From Kibdelosporangium persicum (GTDB lineage: Bacteria; Actinomycetota; Actinomycetes; Mycobacteriales; Pseudonocardiaceae), in NCBI RefSeq assembly GCF_013280595.1, contig NZ_JAAATY010000003.1, positions 124,001 to 188,000 on the forward strand: DNA of 64,000 bases, given 5' to 3'. The stretch's first letter is position 1; every line of letters begins with the position of its first letter. Both the position numbers and the translations under genes were made by a program. This document shows, one piece after another, positions 1 to 7,508 of the stretch. The notes beneath the pieces were generated by a model, which was not told the DNA's origin, ran no database searches, and saw nothing but the letters and a program-made list of their open reading frames with translations.

Positions 1-1061
1 GAGGTCCAGTCGAAGCGGGCGGCCCAGTCCCGGCACGCCTTCGCCACGATCCGTGCCTCGTGGGGCCTGCTCAGCAAGGTCAGCGCGTCGTGCACCGCGC
101 CGCGCACGTCGTCCGTTTTGGTGACCAGCCATCCTGTTTCGCCGTGCCGCACTGAATCGCACAAGCCGTCGACCCGGCGGCACACGGTCGGTACTCCGTG
201 CGCCGCGGCCTCGATCACCGACAGGCCCCAGCCTTCGCCGTCGGACAGCGTCACGTTGAGCCAGGAATCCCGCAGCAGAGCGCTTTTTGTCTCGTCGTCG
301 ACAAATCCGTGCACCACGACGGCATCGCCGAACCGGGCGGCTGCCGTGCGCAGGGCCGTTTCCTCGGGTCCTGTCCCGATCACGTGCAGCCGCAGGGAAG
401 GCCAGTCCGCCAGCATCCCGCCGGCGATGTCGATCAGCCGGTCGACCCGCTTGTGCGTGACCAGCCTGCCGAGGCACACGATCGACGGGTGCACCGAACG
501 GTCGTGCCCGACGTCGGCTGGCTGGTCCATTCCGTTGTGCACCACCACGATCGGCCCGCGCCAGGCGAGGCGTTCGCGCATCGCCCGGACAGTGGACTCG
601 GACACCGCGACGGTCGTCGCGCGCCGGTAGACCCGGCGCGCGGCCGGGCCTTCCAGCCAGCGCCCGATCCTGGCCAGCCACGGCGGGAAGTGCACGGCGA
701 ACTGCGCGTCGTGCACGTGGTGCATCACCAGCACGACCTGGGTCCGCCGGGAGACCACGAGCGGGCTGAAGAACGGGATGCCGTTCTGGCAGTCCACCAC
801 GACGTCGACGCGTCTTCGGTTGCGGAGCAACCACAACAATGCCCAGAGGTAGACGGTCCACCGGCCGCCACGGCGAACCGTCGTCGCGTCACCCGAGGTC
901 TGTCCCTTGCCGCGTGCGGTGAGGAACGTGACCGAGGCGCCGGCCGCGGTCATCGCGCCGGCCATTCGCGCGGCGTATTCCTCGGCGCCGCCCGCGAGCG
1001 GATGTCCGCGGTCCCGCCAGTTCACCAACACCACTCGCGCTCCGTTGAGCGGTGGTACCAC
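1..1061 (-). CDS. Glycosyltransferase family 4 (group 1), 3' end cut off by window
   Basis: Reading the minus strand from a GTG at 1061 gives an open frame to the window edge (353 codons). The N-terminus reads VVLVNWRDRGHPLAGGAEEY, the usual GT-B donor-side start, and the C-terminal half contains GEGWGLSVIEAAAHG, the EX7E nucleotide-sugar binding motif of GT4 retaining glycosyltransferases. A CLGRLVTHKRVDRLI segment is the typical interdomain strand. The GTG follows directly on the TGA of the upstream GT2 gene (stop 1062-1064), so the two are probably cotranscribed and act on the same glycan or glycolipid. Donor and acceptor cannot be told from the sequence. The C-terminus is missing only because the window starts here. 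Confidence 0.85.
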   Translation of the reverse strand, partial: MVPPLNGARVVLVNWRDRGHPLAGGAEEYAARMAGAMTAAGASVTFLTARGKGQTSGDATTVRRGGRWTVYLWALLWLLRNRRRVDVVVDCQNGIPFFSPLVVSRRTQVVLVMHHVHDAQFAVHFPPWLARIGRWLEGPAARRVYRRATTVAVSESTVRAMRERLAWRGPIVVVHNGMDQPADVGHDRSVHPSIVCLGRLVTHKRVDRLIDIAGGMLADWPSLRLHVIGTGPEETALRTAAARFGDAVVVHGFVDDETKSALLRDSWLNVTLSDGEGWGLSVIEAAAHGVPTVCRRVDGLCDSVRHGETGWLVTKTDDVRGAVHDALTLLSRPHEARIVAKACRDWAARFDWT

Positions 1062-1829
1062 TCAGGCCACCTCCGCGATCGGTGTGGTGACCGGACGAGC
1101 TTCCGGCACGGCCGCGGGATGGTCCGGTTCGGCGAGGACGGAGCGCATCCGGGCCAGCGCCGAGAAACTCCGGTATCCGTCCCGCACCGGGTGGAAGGTC
1201 GATCCCGGCACGTCCCGCCAGCACACCGGCAGTTCGAAGATCACCGCGCCGATCCGCTGTGCCCGTGCGAGAAGCTCGACGTCGAACGCGAAACCGAAGG
1301 TGCGCAACGGCCGGAACACCGCGTCGGCTGTCCGGCGATCGAAGAACTTGTAGCCGCACTGGGTGTCGCCCACTCCGGGCACAAAACCGTTCGCCACCTG
1401 GCGGAACACCCACGCGCCTGCCTGCCGCACCAAGCTGTGCCGGGCCTTGACGATCGAGCTCGGGTGCGCGCGTGACCCGACGACCACGTTCACTCCCGCG
1501 CCGAGCTGCGTCAGAGTCGGTTCCAGCGCCGCCATGTCGGTCGCCAGATCGGCATCGCAGAAACCGACGTAAGGACTGTCGGACTGCAGCACACCCGCCC
1601 GCACCGCGGCGCCTTTTCCCAGTTGCGCACAGTGCACGAGACGGATTGGGATCGCTCCCAATTGGTGGGCCCGGACAATGTCGACGCTGCGATCCGTGCT
1701 GGCATTGTCGACGACGACAATCTCCGCGCTCCTGGTGATACCGGCCAACGCCTCGGTGAGCCCGCGCAACGTGCCAGGCAGCCGGGACTCCTCATTGCGC
1801 ACCGGCACGACAATGGAAAGCAGTGTCAT
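1062..1829 (-). CDS. Glycosyltransferase family 2, dolichyl-phosphate glucose/mannose synthase-like
   Basis: A 255-residue cytosolic GT-A enzyme starting MTLLSIVVPVRNEESRLP. The nucleotide-binding start (IVVPVRNEE), VVVDNASTDRS and the metal-binding FCDADLATD motif (DxD-like) are all present, as is a GDTQCGYKFF segment characteristic of the DPM1/Alg5 type that transfers glucose or mannose to polyprenyl phosphate. There are no C-terminal membrane helices, as in bacterial soluble Dpm1-like enzymes. I chose the ATG at 1829 because homology begins there; the frame stays open for 59 more codons upstream but without similarity. It immediately precedes a GT4 gene, so the pair probably makes and uses a lipid-linked or nucleotide sugar for a cell-surface glycan. 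Confidence 0.85.
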   Translation of the reverse strand: MTLLSIVVPVRNEESRLPGTLRGLTEALAGITRSAEIVVVDNASTDRSVDIVRAHQLGAIPIRLVHCAQLGKGAAVRAGVLQSDSPYVGFCDADLATDMAALEPTLTQLGAGVNVVVGSRAHPSSIVKARHSLVRQAGAWVFRQVANGFVPGVGDTQCGYKFFDRRTADAVFRPLRTFGFAFDVELLARAQRIGAVIFELPVCWRDVPGSTFHPVRDGYRSFSALARMRSVLAEPDHPAAVPEARPVTTPIAEVA

Positions 1830-1956
1830 GACGGATCGGCTCCTGATTTGGGCACGGCTAAACCGGTGAGGCGTCGCAAGAGTCCTCCCGTGAACGTGAG
1901 GCAGATCGCAGGGCCGCGAAGTTACCCAACGGTAGTTCTCCGGAAATAGAATGCTA

Positions 1957-1974
1957 CTGTGATCCACGTCACAG
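1957..1974. promoter_or_regulatory. Crp/GlxR-type operator
   Basis: The palindrome TGTGA-N6-TCACA (1958-1973, flanked by C and G that extend the symmetry) matches the Crp/GlxR consensus exactly. On the minus strand a TAGCAT -10-like hexamer (1951-1956) lies directly downstream, so the site sits where a cAMP-receptor-type regulator would act on transcription of the GT2-GT4 pair starting at 1829. Confidence 0.6.
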
Positions 1975-2061
1975 CAATTTCGCATTCCTGGGGCAAGCCG
2001 CGGCACTGACCCGTCCGGCCCTGCGGGATTGACCCGGAAGGGCTAGGCGGACCGCGTGTAC

Positions 2062-2075
2062 TGTTCCCGGGAACA
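2062..2075. promoter_or_regulatory. Perfect 14-bp palindrome upstream of SnoaL-like gene
   Basis: TGTTCCCGGGAACA is a perfect palindrome lying 127 bp before the SnoaL-like gene and in the divergent region shared with the glycosyltransferase operon. It looks like an operator; the cognate regulator is unknown. The rest of the 1830-2201 intergenic stretch holds the Crp-like box and no ORF I can support. Confidence 0.3.
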
Positions 2076-2186
2076 AACGCCCGGGCGAGACTTTGTCCGG
2101 CGGCCCGCTGAATCGATGCCCCACCATGCGGAGGCTTGCCCGCCACCGCCCGCCCGGGTATGTGAGGGGCGAATAGCCCGTCGCGG

Positions 2187-2192
2187 TATGCT
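2187..2192 (+). promoter_or_regulatory. -10-like hexamer of leaderless promoter
   Basis: TATGCT lies 9 nt before the ATG at 2202 and no Shine-Dalgarno sequence is seen, so transcription could start at or next to the start codon. Confidence 0.35.
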
Positions 2193-2201
2193 GTGTGAGT
2201 C

Positions 2202-2588
2202 ATGACAGCAGCTCATGACGTCCGACTGACCATTCAGTCCTTTGTGGACGCGTTCAATCGCGGTGACTCCGCCGCGCTCGACGAGATGTTCGAAGAGCAG
2301 GGCGTCGTCGTCCCCGCGCCAGGTCAGCCGATGACCGGTGACGCGCGCCGGGCCGCCCAGAAACACCTGCTCGGCTTCGGATCGCCGATGCGGGCCGAAC
2401 CACGGGACATCTACGTGGCGGGCGACGTCGCCCTTGTCCTGATGGAGTGGTCCATGCGGGGCACGACGCCGGACGGCCACGAGATCGACATGGGCGGCAC
2501 GGCCACCGACATCTTCCGGCGCGGCGAGGACGGCCGATGGCGTTACCTCATCGACAACCCGTTCGGGACGGTGCCGCCAAGCTCCTGA
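2202..2588 (+). CDS. SnoaL-like / NTF2-fold protein (DUF4440 type)
   Basis: A 128-residue single-domain protein. The pattern IQSFVDAFNRGDSAALDEMF at the N-terminus, a central VAGDVALVLMEWSMRG strand and the final GRWRYLIDNPFG are typical of the SnoaL/YybH NTF2-like fold, a cone-shaped dimeric pocket used either catalytically or for small-molecule binding. No catalytic residues can be assigned. It is transcribed alone, divergently from the glycosyltransferase pair, and ends at a strong hairpin shared with the convergent symporter operon. Confidence 0.7.
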   Translation: MTAAHDVRLTIQSFVDAFNRGDSAALDEMFEEQGVVVPAPGQPMTGDARRAAQKHLLGFGSPMRAEPRDIYVAGDVALVLMEWSMRGTTPDGHEIDMGGTATDIFRRGEDGRWRYLIDNPFGTVPPSS

Positions 2589-2594
2589 AACGCC

Positions 2595-2626
2595 GAGAGG
2601 GCCGTCACCAACGCGACGGCCCTCTC
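2595..2626. terminator. Bidirectional intrinsic terminator
   Basis: A 12-bp perfect stem (2595-2606 with 2615-2626) with an 8-nt loop between the convergent SnoaL-like gene and the actP-type gene, followed by TCGTTC. It can terminate both operons. Confidence 0.75.
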
Positions 2627-2640
2627 GTTCCAGTCCCTGC

Positions 2641-4251
2641 CTAGTGCGCGACCGCCTTCTCGGCGCCCGCGCCGGTCAGCGCACGCACCTCCATCTCGGC
2701 GTACTTGTCGTCGTCCCGCTCCTTCGACAGGACCGTGCCCAGCCAGCCGAGGATGAACGAGACCGGGATGGACACGATGCCCGGGTTGGCCAGCGGGAAA
2801 AGGTCGAAGTCCGCGGTCGGGAACATCGCGGTGGCGTTGCCGGACACCGCGGGTGAGAACACGATCAGCACGAGGCAGACCGCCAGGCCGCCGTAGATGC
2901 TCCACAACGCGCCCGAGGTGTTGAACCGCTTCCAGAACAGCGAGTACAGGATCGTCGGCAGGTTCGCCGAGGCGGCCACCGCGAACGCCAGCGCGACGAG
3001 GAACGCGATGTTCTGGCCGTTGGCGAAGATGCCGCCGACGATCGCGACCGCGCCGATCACCAGCGCGGTGATCCGGGCGACCTTGACCTCCTTGGCCGGA
3101 TCGGCCTCGCCCTTCTTGATCACGTTGGCGTACACGTCATGGGCGAACGACGCCGAGGCTGTGATCGTCAGCCCCGCGACCACAGCCAGGATCGTCGCGA
3201 ACGCGACCGCGGCGATGAACCCGAGCAGCACCGGCCCGCCCAGGGCCTGGGCCAGCAGCGGTGCCGCGGAGTTGGCCTTGCCCGGTGCCGCGTTGATCGC
3301 CTCCGGACCGACGATCGCGCCGGCGCCGTAGCCGAGGACCAGGGTGAACAGGTAGAAGATGCCGATCAGCCAGATCGCCCAGACCACCGAGCGACGGGCC
3401 TCCTTGGCCGTGGGCACGGTGTAGAAGCGCATCAGGATGTGCGGCAGACCCGCGGTTCCGAGCACCAGGGCCAGTGCCAGCGAGACGAAGTCGAGCTGGG
3501 TCAGGCCGGTCTTGCCGTACTGCTTGCCCGGGTCGAGAACGGCCGCGCCGGCCTTGTCGACCGCGCCCTGCAGCAGCGACGAGAGGTTGAAGCCGTACCT
3601 GCCGAGCACCCACAGGGTGATCGCGGCGGCACCGGTGATCAGCAGGGCGGCCTTGATGATCTGCACCCACGTGGTGCCCTTCATGCCGCCGATCAGCACG
3701 TACACGATCATGATCACGCCGACCACGGCGATCACCACGGCCTGGCCGGTCTTGCTCGTGATGCCCAGCAGCAGCGCGACCAGACCGCCCGCGCCGGCCA
3801 TCTGGGCGAGCAGGTAGAAGAACGACACCGCCAGCGTGGACGTTGCCGCCGCGGCCCGCACCGGGCGCTGACGCATCCGGAACGCCAGCACGTCGCCCAT
3901 CGTGTACTTGCCGGTGTTCCGCAGTAACTCCGCGACCAGCAGCAGCGCCACCAGCCACGCGACCAGGAAGCCGATGGAGTACAGGAAGCCGTCGTAGCCG
4001 TTCAGTGCGATCGCGCCGGCGATGCCGAGGAACGACGCGGCCGACAGGTAGTCACCGGAGATGGCGATACCGTTCTGCGGCCCGGTGAAGGCGCGACCGG
4101 CGGCGTAGTAGTCGGCGGCCGTGCGGGAGTTCTTGCTGGCACGGAAAACCACGACCAGGGTGACGACGACGAACGCCGCGAAGATCGAGATGTTCAGCGC
4201 CGGGTTGGAACCCGACACACTCTGTGCCAAATCCATCTGGGCCGGCCTCAT
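2641..4251 (-). CDS. actP: Cation/acetate symporter (ActP/MctC-type sodium:solute symporter)
   Basis: A 536-residue integral membrane protein of the sodium:solute symporter (SSS) family with about 13 predicted helices. SKNSRTAADYYAAGR and GDYLSAASFLGIAG near residues 39-75 and the GTAGLPHILMRFYTVPTAKEARRS stretch (split here: GTAGLPHILMRF then YTVPTAKEARRS) are diagnostic of the acetate/monocarboxylate branch (E. coli ActP, corynebacterial MctC). It probably imports acetate, propionate or pyruvate. The ATG overlaps the stop of the preceding DUF485 gene (ATGA at 4248-4251), the same pairing as yjcH-actP. An alternative start lies five codons in. It ends at the bidirectional terminator 2595-2626. 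Confidence 0.9.
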   Translation of the reverse strand: MRPAQMDLAQSVSGSNPALNISIFAAFVVVTLVVVFRASKNSRTAADYYAAGRAFTGPQNGIAISGDYLSAASFLGIAGAIALNGYDGFLYSIGFLVAWLVALLLVAELLRNTGKYTMGDVLAFRMRQRPVRAAAATSTLAVSFFYLLAQMAGAGGLVALLLGITSKTGQAVVIAVVGVIMIVYVLIGGMKGTTWVQIIKAALLITGAAAITLWVLGRYGFNLSSLLQGAVDKAGAAVLDPGKQYGKTGLTQLDFVSLALALVLGTAGLPHILMRFYTVPTAKEARRSVVWAIWLIGIFYLFTLVLGYGAGAIVGPEAINAAPGKANSAAPLLAQALGGPVLLGFIAAVAFATILAVVAGLTITASASFAHDVYANVIKKGEADPAKEVKVARITALVIGAVAIVGGIFANGQNIAFLVALAFAVAASANLPTILYSLFWKRFNTSGALWSIYGGLAVCLVLIVFSPAVSGNATAMFPTADFDLFPLANPGIVSIPVSFILGWLGTVLSKERDDDKYAEMEVRALTGAGAEKAVAH

Positions 4252-4592
4252 TCGTCGCCTCCCTCGATCCGCTCACGGATCTTCTCCGCTTCCGGGTCGA
4301 GCTTCTTGTTGGCGTAACGCACGTACAACATGGTGATCGCGAAGGTCGACACGAACTGCAGCAGACCGAGGATCAGCGCGACGTTGACGTTGCCGAACAC
4401 CTTGGTGGACATGAAGCCGTGCGCGTAGTCGGCCAGCAGCACGTACACCAGGTACCAGACCAGGAACAGCCCGGTCATCGGGAAAACGAAACGACGTAAC
4501 CTGCGCCTCAGTTCGACGAAATCGGGACTGGCCTGAACCTCTGCCCAGTCGGGGGCGTCCGGCGGCCGGGTGTCAGGCTCGGTGGTACTCAC
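4248..4592 (-). CDS. DUF485 membrane protein (YjcH-like partner of ActP)
   Basis: A 114-residue protein with two transmembrane segments (FPMTGLFLVWYLVYVLLADY and NVALILGLLQFVSTFAITML) and charged cytosolic ends, matching DUF485 proteins that precede acetate symporters. It starts with GTG at 4592 behind GGGAGG and overlaps the symporter start by 4 nt, so the two are translated together. Its biochemical role is not established; an accessory role in symporter assembly or activity is inferred from the constant pairing. Confidence 0.85.
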   Translation of the reverse strand: MSTTEPDTRPPDAPDWAEVQASPDFVELRRRLRRFVFPMTGLFLVWYLVYVLLADYAHGFMSTKVFGNVNVALILGLLQFVSTFAITMLYVRYANKKLDPEAEKIRERIEGGDE

Positions 4593-4657
4593 GCGACCTC
4601 CCTGTCACGGCATGTGTTCCGCGACACCTTAGGAGCGTGATCAGCGCACCTGACCGG

Positions 4658-6400
4658 TCATCGGACAAACCGCCGAACCATGCGACGAACGGTTGACGAA
4701 CGGTCGAGACCGAAGGCCGAGTGGCCTGGGTCACGGTCCTGTTCCGGCAAATGGAGTCTCAGCATCGCCGTGGTGGTCCAGGGCGGTGGCCTGCCGAACA
4801 ACGAGACCACGACCATGGTCCCGAACGCGAGCGGAACCGACCAGGGCGCGGGCTGTGCCACCAGGATCGCCGGCCAGCCGTGCACGGGCGGCCCGAACAG
4901 CGTCATCGCGATCGCGCCCGCGGTGGCGAGCAAACCCACTGCCACACCGGCGATCGCGCCCGGCGCGGTGAGCCGCGACCACCAGATGCCCAGCACCAGC
5001 AACGGGCTGAACGTCGACGCGGCGACGGTGAATCCCCATGTCACCAGGACTCCCGCGTCCAGCCGGGCGGCGGGCAACGCCAGCAGCACGACCACGGCCG
5101 CGGCCAGGAACACCGTGACGCGCAGCTGCCGCAGGCCGCCCGCCAGCAGGTCGTGGGAGATCGCGCCGGACACCACGAGCAGCAATCCCAGTGAGGTGGC
5201 CAGGAACGCGGCGAACGCGCCCGCGGTCAGTAACGCGGTGAACGTGTCTCCCCACACTCCGTTATCCACTTGGGACGGTAGTGCGACGACTGCCGTATCC
5301 GTCGCGCCCGTCAGGTACAGCTGCGGTACCAACACTCGGCCGAGTACCCCGTAGATGCCGGGGAACAGGTAGAAGGCGCTGAGCAGAACTACTGTCAGCG
5401 CGGCGGTGCGGCGCGCGGCGCGTCCGTCCGGGCTGGTGTGGAACCGCATGAGCACGTGCGGGAGGCCCATCGTGCCGAGCATCGTGGCCAGCAGCACGGC
5501 CCACGTGCCCAGCAACGGATATCCCTCGCCCTGCACGTCGATCAGCGGTCGTTCCCAGCCGGGCCCGCCGGGTGGTGTCTGGCCCCGGACACCGGGAACC
5601 GGTGCGCCCTGGGGAAAAATGTACTCACTGCCCGCCGGTACGTGAAATTCCCCAACAGGCACGGGGATCTGTCCGCCCGCGGGTGTCCGGACGGTGGCCG
5701 GTTCGGTGACGTCCAACGTGACCGCGGCGCGGAACGTCACCGAGGTGTCGTGCCGGAAATGCGTGAACTCCACCGGACGCACGGCTTCTCCGCGAATGTC
5801 CGGCCCGACGCTGAGCAGCAGCCAGATCGCGGGAATGATGAACAGCACCAGTTTCAGGCAGAACTGGAAAGCCTGCACATAGGTGGCCGCGCGCATGCCG
5901 CCGAGCGCGAGCGTCACGGCGACCACGACGCCGGCGATCACCACACCGACCCAGTACTGCGATCCGCTGACGACGCTGAGCACCAGCCCGGCCGTGCGGA
6001 ACTGCGGCACCAGATAAAGCCCGCCGATCACCAGGATCGCGATCGCCGCCAGCCGCCGCAGCGGCGGCGAGGCCAATCTGGCCTCGGCGAAATCCGGCAC
6101 GGTCAACGCGCCCGACCGCCGCATCGGCGCGGCGACCAGTGCCAGCATCGCGATGTATCCGGCGGTGAATCCGACCGGATACCACAACGCGCCGACACCG
6201 TCCTTGACGACCAGTCCGGCCACGCCGAGGAAAGACGCCGCGGAAAGGTACTCCCCCGACACCGCGGCCGAGTTCAGCAGCGGCGACACCCGGCGGGACG
6301 CGACGAGGAAGTCCGAGGTGGTGCGCATCGCGGCGACACCGCGCAGGCCGATCAGCAGCGTGATCAGCACGACCGGTGTCACCGCGAGGGCGGCGATCAC
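4658..6400 (-). CDS. Sodium:solute symporter, ActP-related, with large extracytoplasmic insert
   Basis: A 580-residue SSS-family transporter starting with GTG at 6400 in a GTGA overlap with the upstream small membrane gene; the frame is open further upstream but that part has no membrane or family character. It keeps RTTSDFLVASRRVSPLLNS, SGEYLSAASFLGVAG and GTMGLPHVLMRFHTSPDGR, the signatures of the acetate/pyruvate branch. Between the sixth and seventh helices is an unusually long hydrophilic loop (roughly residues 210-295) containing Val/Pro-rich strands. It is the last gene of the kinase-regulator operon, so its expression and the two-component system are probably linked. The substrate is likely a small carboxylate. 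Confidence 0.8.
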   Translation of the reverse strand: MIAALAVTPVVLITLLIGLRGVAAMRTTSDFLVASRRVSPLLNSAAVSGEYLSAASFLGVAGLVVKDGVGALWYPVGFTAGYIAMLALVAAPMRRSGALTVPDFAEARLASPPLRRLAAIAILVIGGLYLVPQFRTAGLVLSVVSGSQYWVGVVIAGVVVAVTLALGGMRAATYVQAFQFCLKLVLFIIPAIWLLLSVGPDIRGEAVRPVEFTHFRHDTSVTFRAAVTLDVTEPATVRTPAGGQIPVPVGEFHVPAGSEYIFPQGAPVPGVRGQTPPGGPGWERPLIDVQGEGYPLLGTWAVLLATMLGTMGLPHVLMRFHTSPDGRAARRTAALTVVLLSAFYLFPGIYGVLGRVLVPQLYLTGATDTAVVALPSQVDNGVWGDTFTALLTAGAFAAFLATSLGLLLVVSGAISHDLLAGGLRQLRVTVFLAAAVVVLLALPAARLDAGVLVTWGFTVAASTFSPLLVLGIWWSRLTAPGAIAGVAVGLLATAGAIAMTLFGPPVHGWPAILVAQPAPWSVPLAFGTMVVVSLFGRPPPWTTTAMLRLHLPEQDRDPGHSAFGLDRSSTVRRMVRRFVR

Positions 6401-6744
6401 GCCCGGTCCTCCGGCTTTTCCGCGCGCCGCAGCTGCCAGACGGCGAGGAACACCATCGCCGGGAACGGAACCAGCACGACCGCGAGCCAGGAGACCGGGA
6501 TTCCGAGCAGCCGCAGGGAATCCAGTTCCGGCCACAGGGCGAACACCAGGGGCAGTAACAGCACCAGCGCGAACAGCCAGGCGACGGCGACCATCGCGCG
6601 GCGGCGCTGGATCCGGAAGATCCGTTGGGCCCGTTCGGCGTCGGCCGGATCGAGCACGGGAACACGCCACCGCCCGCGGGATCGCCTGCGCGCGTGGGCG
6701 AGCCTCGTCTGCGGACTGGTCACCGCGACCCTGCGATGCGGCAT
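6397..6744 (-). CDS. Small two-TM membrane protein, symporter partner
   Basis: A 115-residue protein with an Arg-rich cytosolic N-terminus (residues 1-50) and two hydrophobic helices (AMVAVAWLFALVLLLPLVFA and IPVSWLAVVLVPFPAMVFLA). I do not recognise a named family, but its size, topology and position in front of an SSS symporter are the same as for DUF485 partners of ActP, so an accessory role is likely. The start ATG overlaps the response-regulator stop by one base and its own stop overlaps the symporter GTG. Confidence 0.6.
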   Translation of the reverse strand: MPHRRVAVTSPQTRLAHARRRSRGRWRVPVLDPADAERAQRIFRIQRRRAMVAVAWLFALVLLLPLVFALWPELDSLRLLGIPVSWLAVVLVPFPAMVFLAVWQLRRAEKPEDRA

Positions 6745-7508
6745 CAGGACCGCCGGTCCGGCTCGCCCCGCTGGTTGAGCTCGCCGCGCTGGGCGGCGGC
6801 GAGCAACCGCTCGCGCAGCTCCCGGGAATGCCTGCGGGACACCGGGACGTCCCCGGCGTCGGTGTGCGCCAGCAGTCCGCCGGCCGAGTCGCTGCGCAGT
6901 TCCCGCACGGAACCCAGTGCCAGCAGGAAACCGCGGTGCACCCGGAGGAAACCCGCGCTCTCCCAGTACTCCTGCAGCCGGGAGATCGGCATCCGGACCA
7001 GGTGCGAGCCGGCCCTGGTGTACAGCCGGACGTAATCTCCTTGTGCCTCAACGAAATACACTTCGCTGCGGCGCACGTAGTGCGTCCGGCCCGCGGTTTC
7101 CACCGGCAGCGCGGACATCGCGTCCAGCTTCGGCGCGGGTTCGGTGCGCCTGCTGACCCGGGCGAGTGTGTCCGCGAGCCGTTCCGCGCGCAGCGGTTTG
7201 AGCAGGTAGTCGACCGCGCCGATGCCGAACGCGGCGACCGCGTGTTCCTCGTGCGCGGTCACGAACACGATCGCGGGCGGGTCGCTGAGCTTGCGCAGCA
7301 ACGAGGCCAGCTCGAGGCCGTCCAGGCCCGGCATGGAGATGTCCAGGAACACCGCGCCGAAGTCGCCACTGTGGATCATTTTCAGCGCGGTGATCGGGTC
7401 GGCCGCGCCGACCACCTCGTCGACTTCCGGCGCGTCGCGCAGCATCCGGACCAGTTCGTCCAGCGCGGCGGGTACGTCGTCGACGGCCAGCACGGTCAGC
7501 CCCATCAC
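6744..7508 (-). CDS. LytTR-family response regulator
   Basis: 254 residues. The receiver domain (about 1-120) has the acidic pair VDD, the phospho-acceptor Asp in AVFLDISMPGLDG, the TAHE threonine strand and the lysine in YLLKPLRAERL. The C-terminal LytTR DNA-binding domain (about 140-240) has YVRRSEVYFVEAQGDYVRLY and FLRVHRGFLLAL. It starts in the GTGATG overlap with the kinase gene (GTG 7508 or ATG 7505). The partner kinase is the upstream gene, and the coupled downstream symporter is its most likely target, as in the LytS/LytTR systems that sense pyruvate and control carboxylate transporters. Confidence 0.9.
   Translation of the reverse strand: MMGLTVLAVDDVPAALDELVRMLRDAPEVDEVVGAADPITALKMIHSGDFGAVFLDISMPGLDGLELASLLRKLSDPPAIVFVTAHEEHAVAAFGIGAVDYLLKPLRAERLADTLARVSRRTEPAPKLDAMSALPVETAGRTHYVRRSEVYFVEAQGDYVRLYTRAGSHLVRMPISRLQEYWESAGFLRVHRGFLLALGSVRELRSDSAGGLLAHTDAGDVPVSRRHSRELRERLLAAAQRGELNQRGEPDRRS

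Noticed and set aside
198-1475. Long plus-strand open frame antisense to the glycosyltransferases
   Set aside because: It is the mirror of two coding glycosyltransferase genes, has Arg/His/Pro-rich composition and no family resemblance.
6401-7051. In-frame extension of the symporter into the regulator gene
   Set aside because: The sequence is Arg/Ser/Cys-rich without membrane helices, and the GTG at 6400 forms a normal GTGA overlap.
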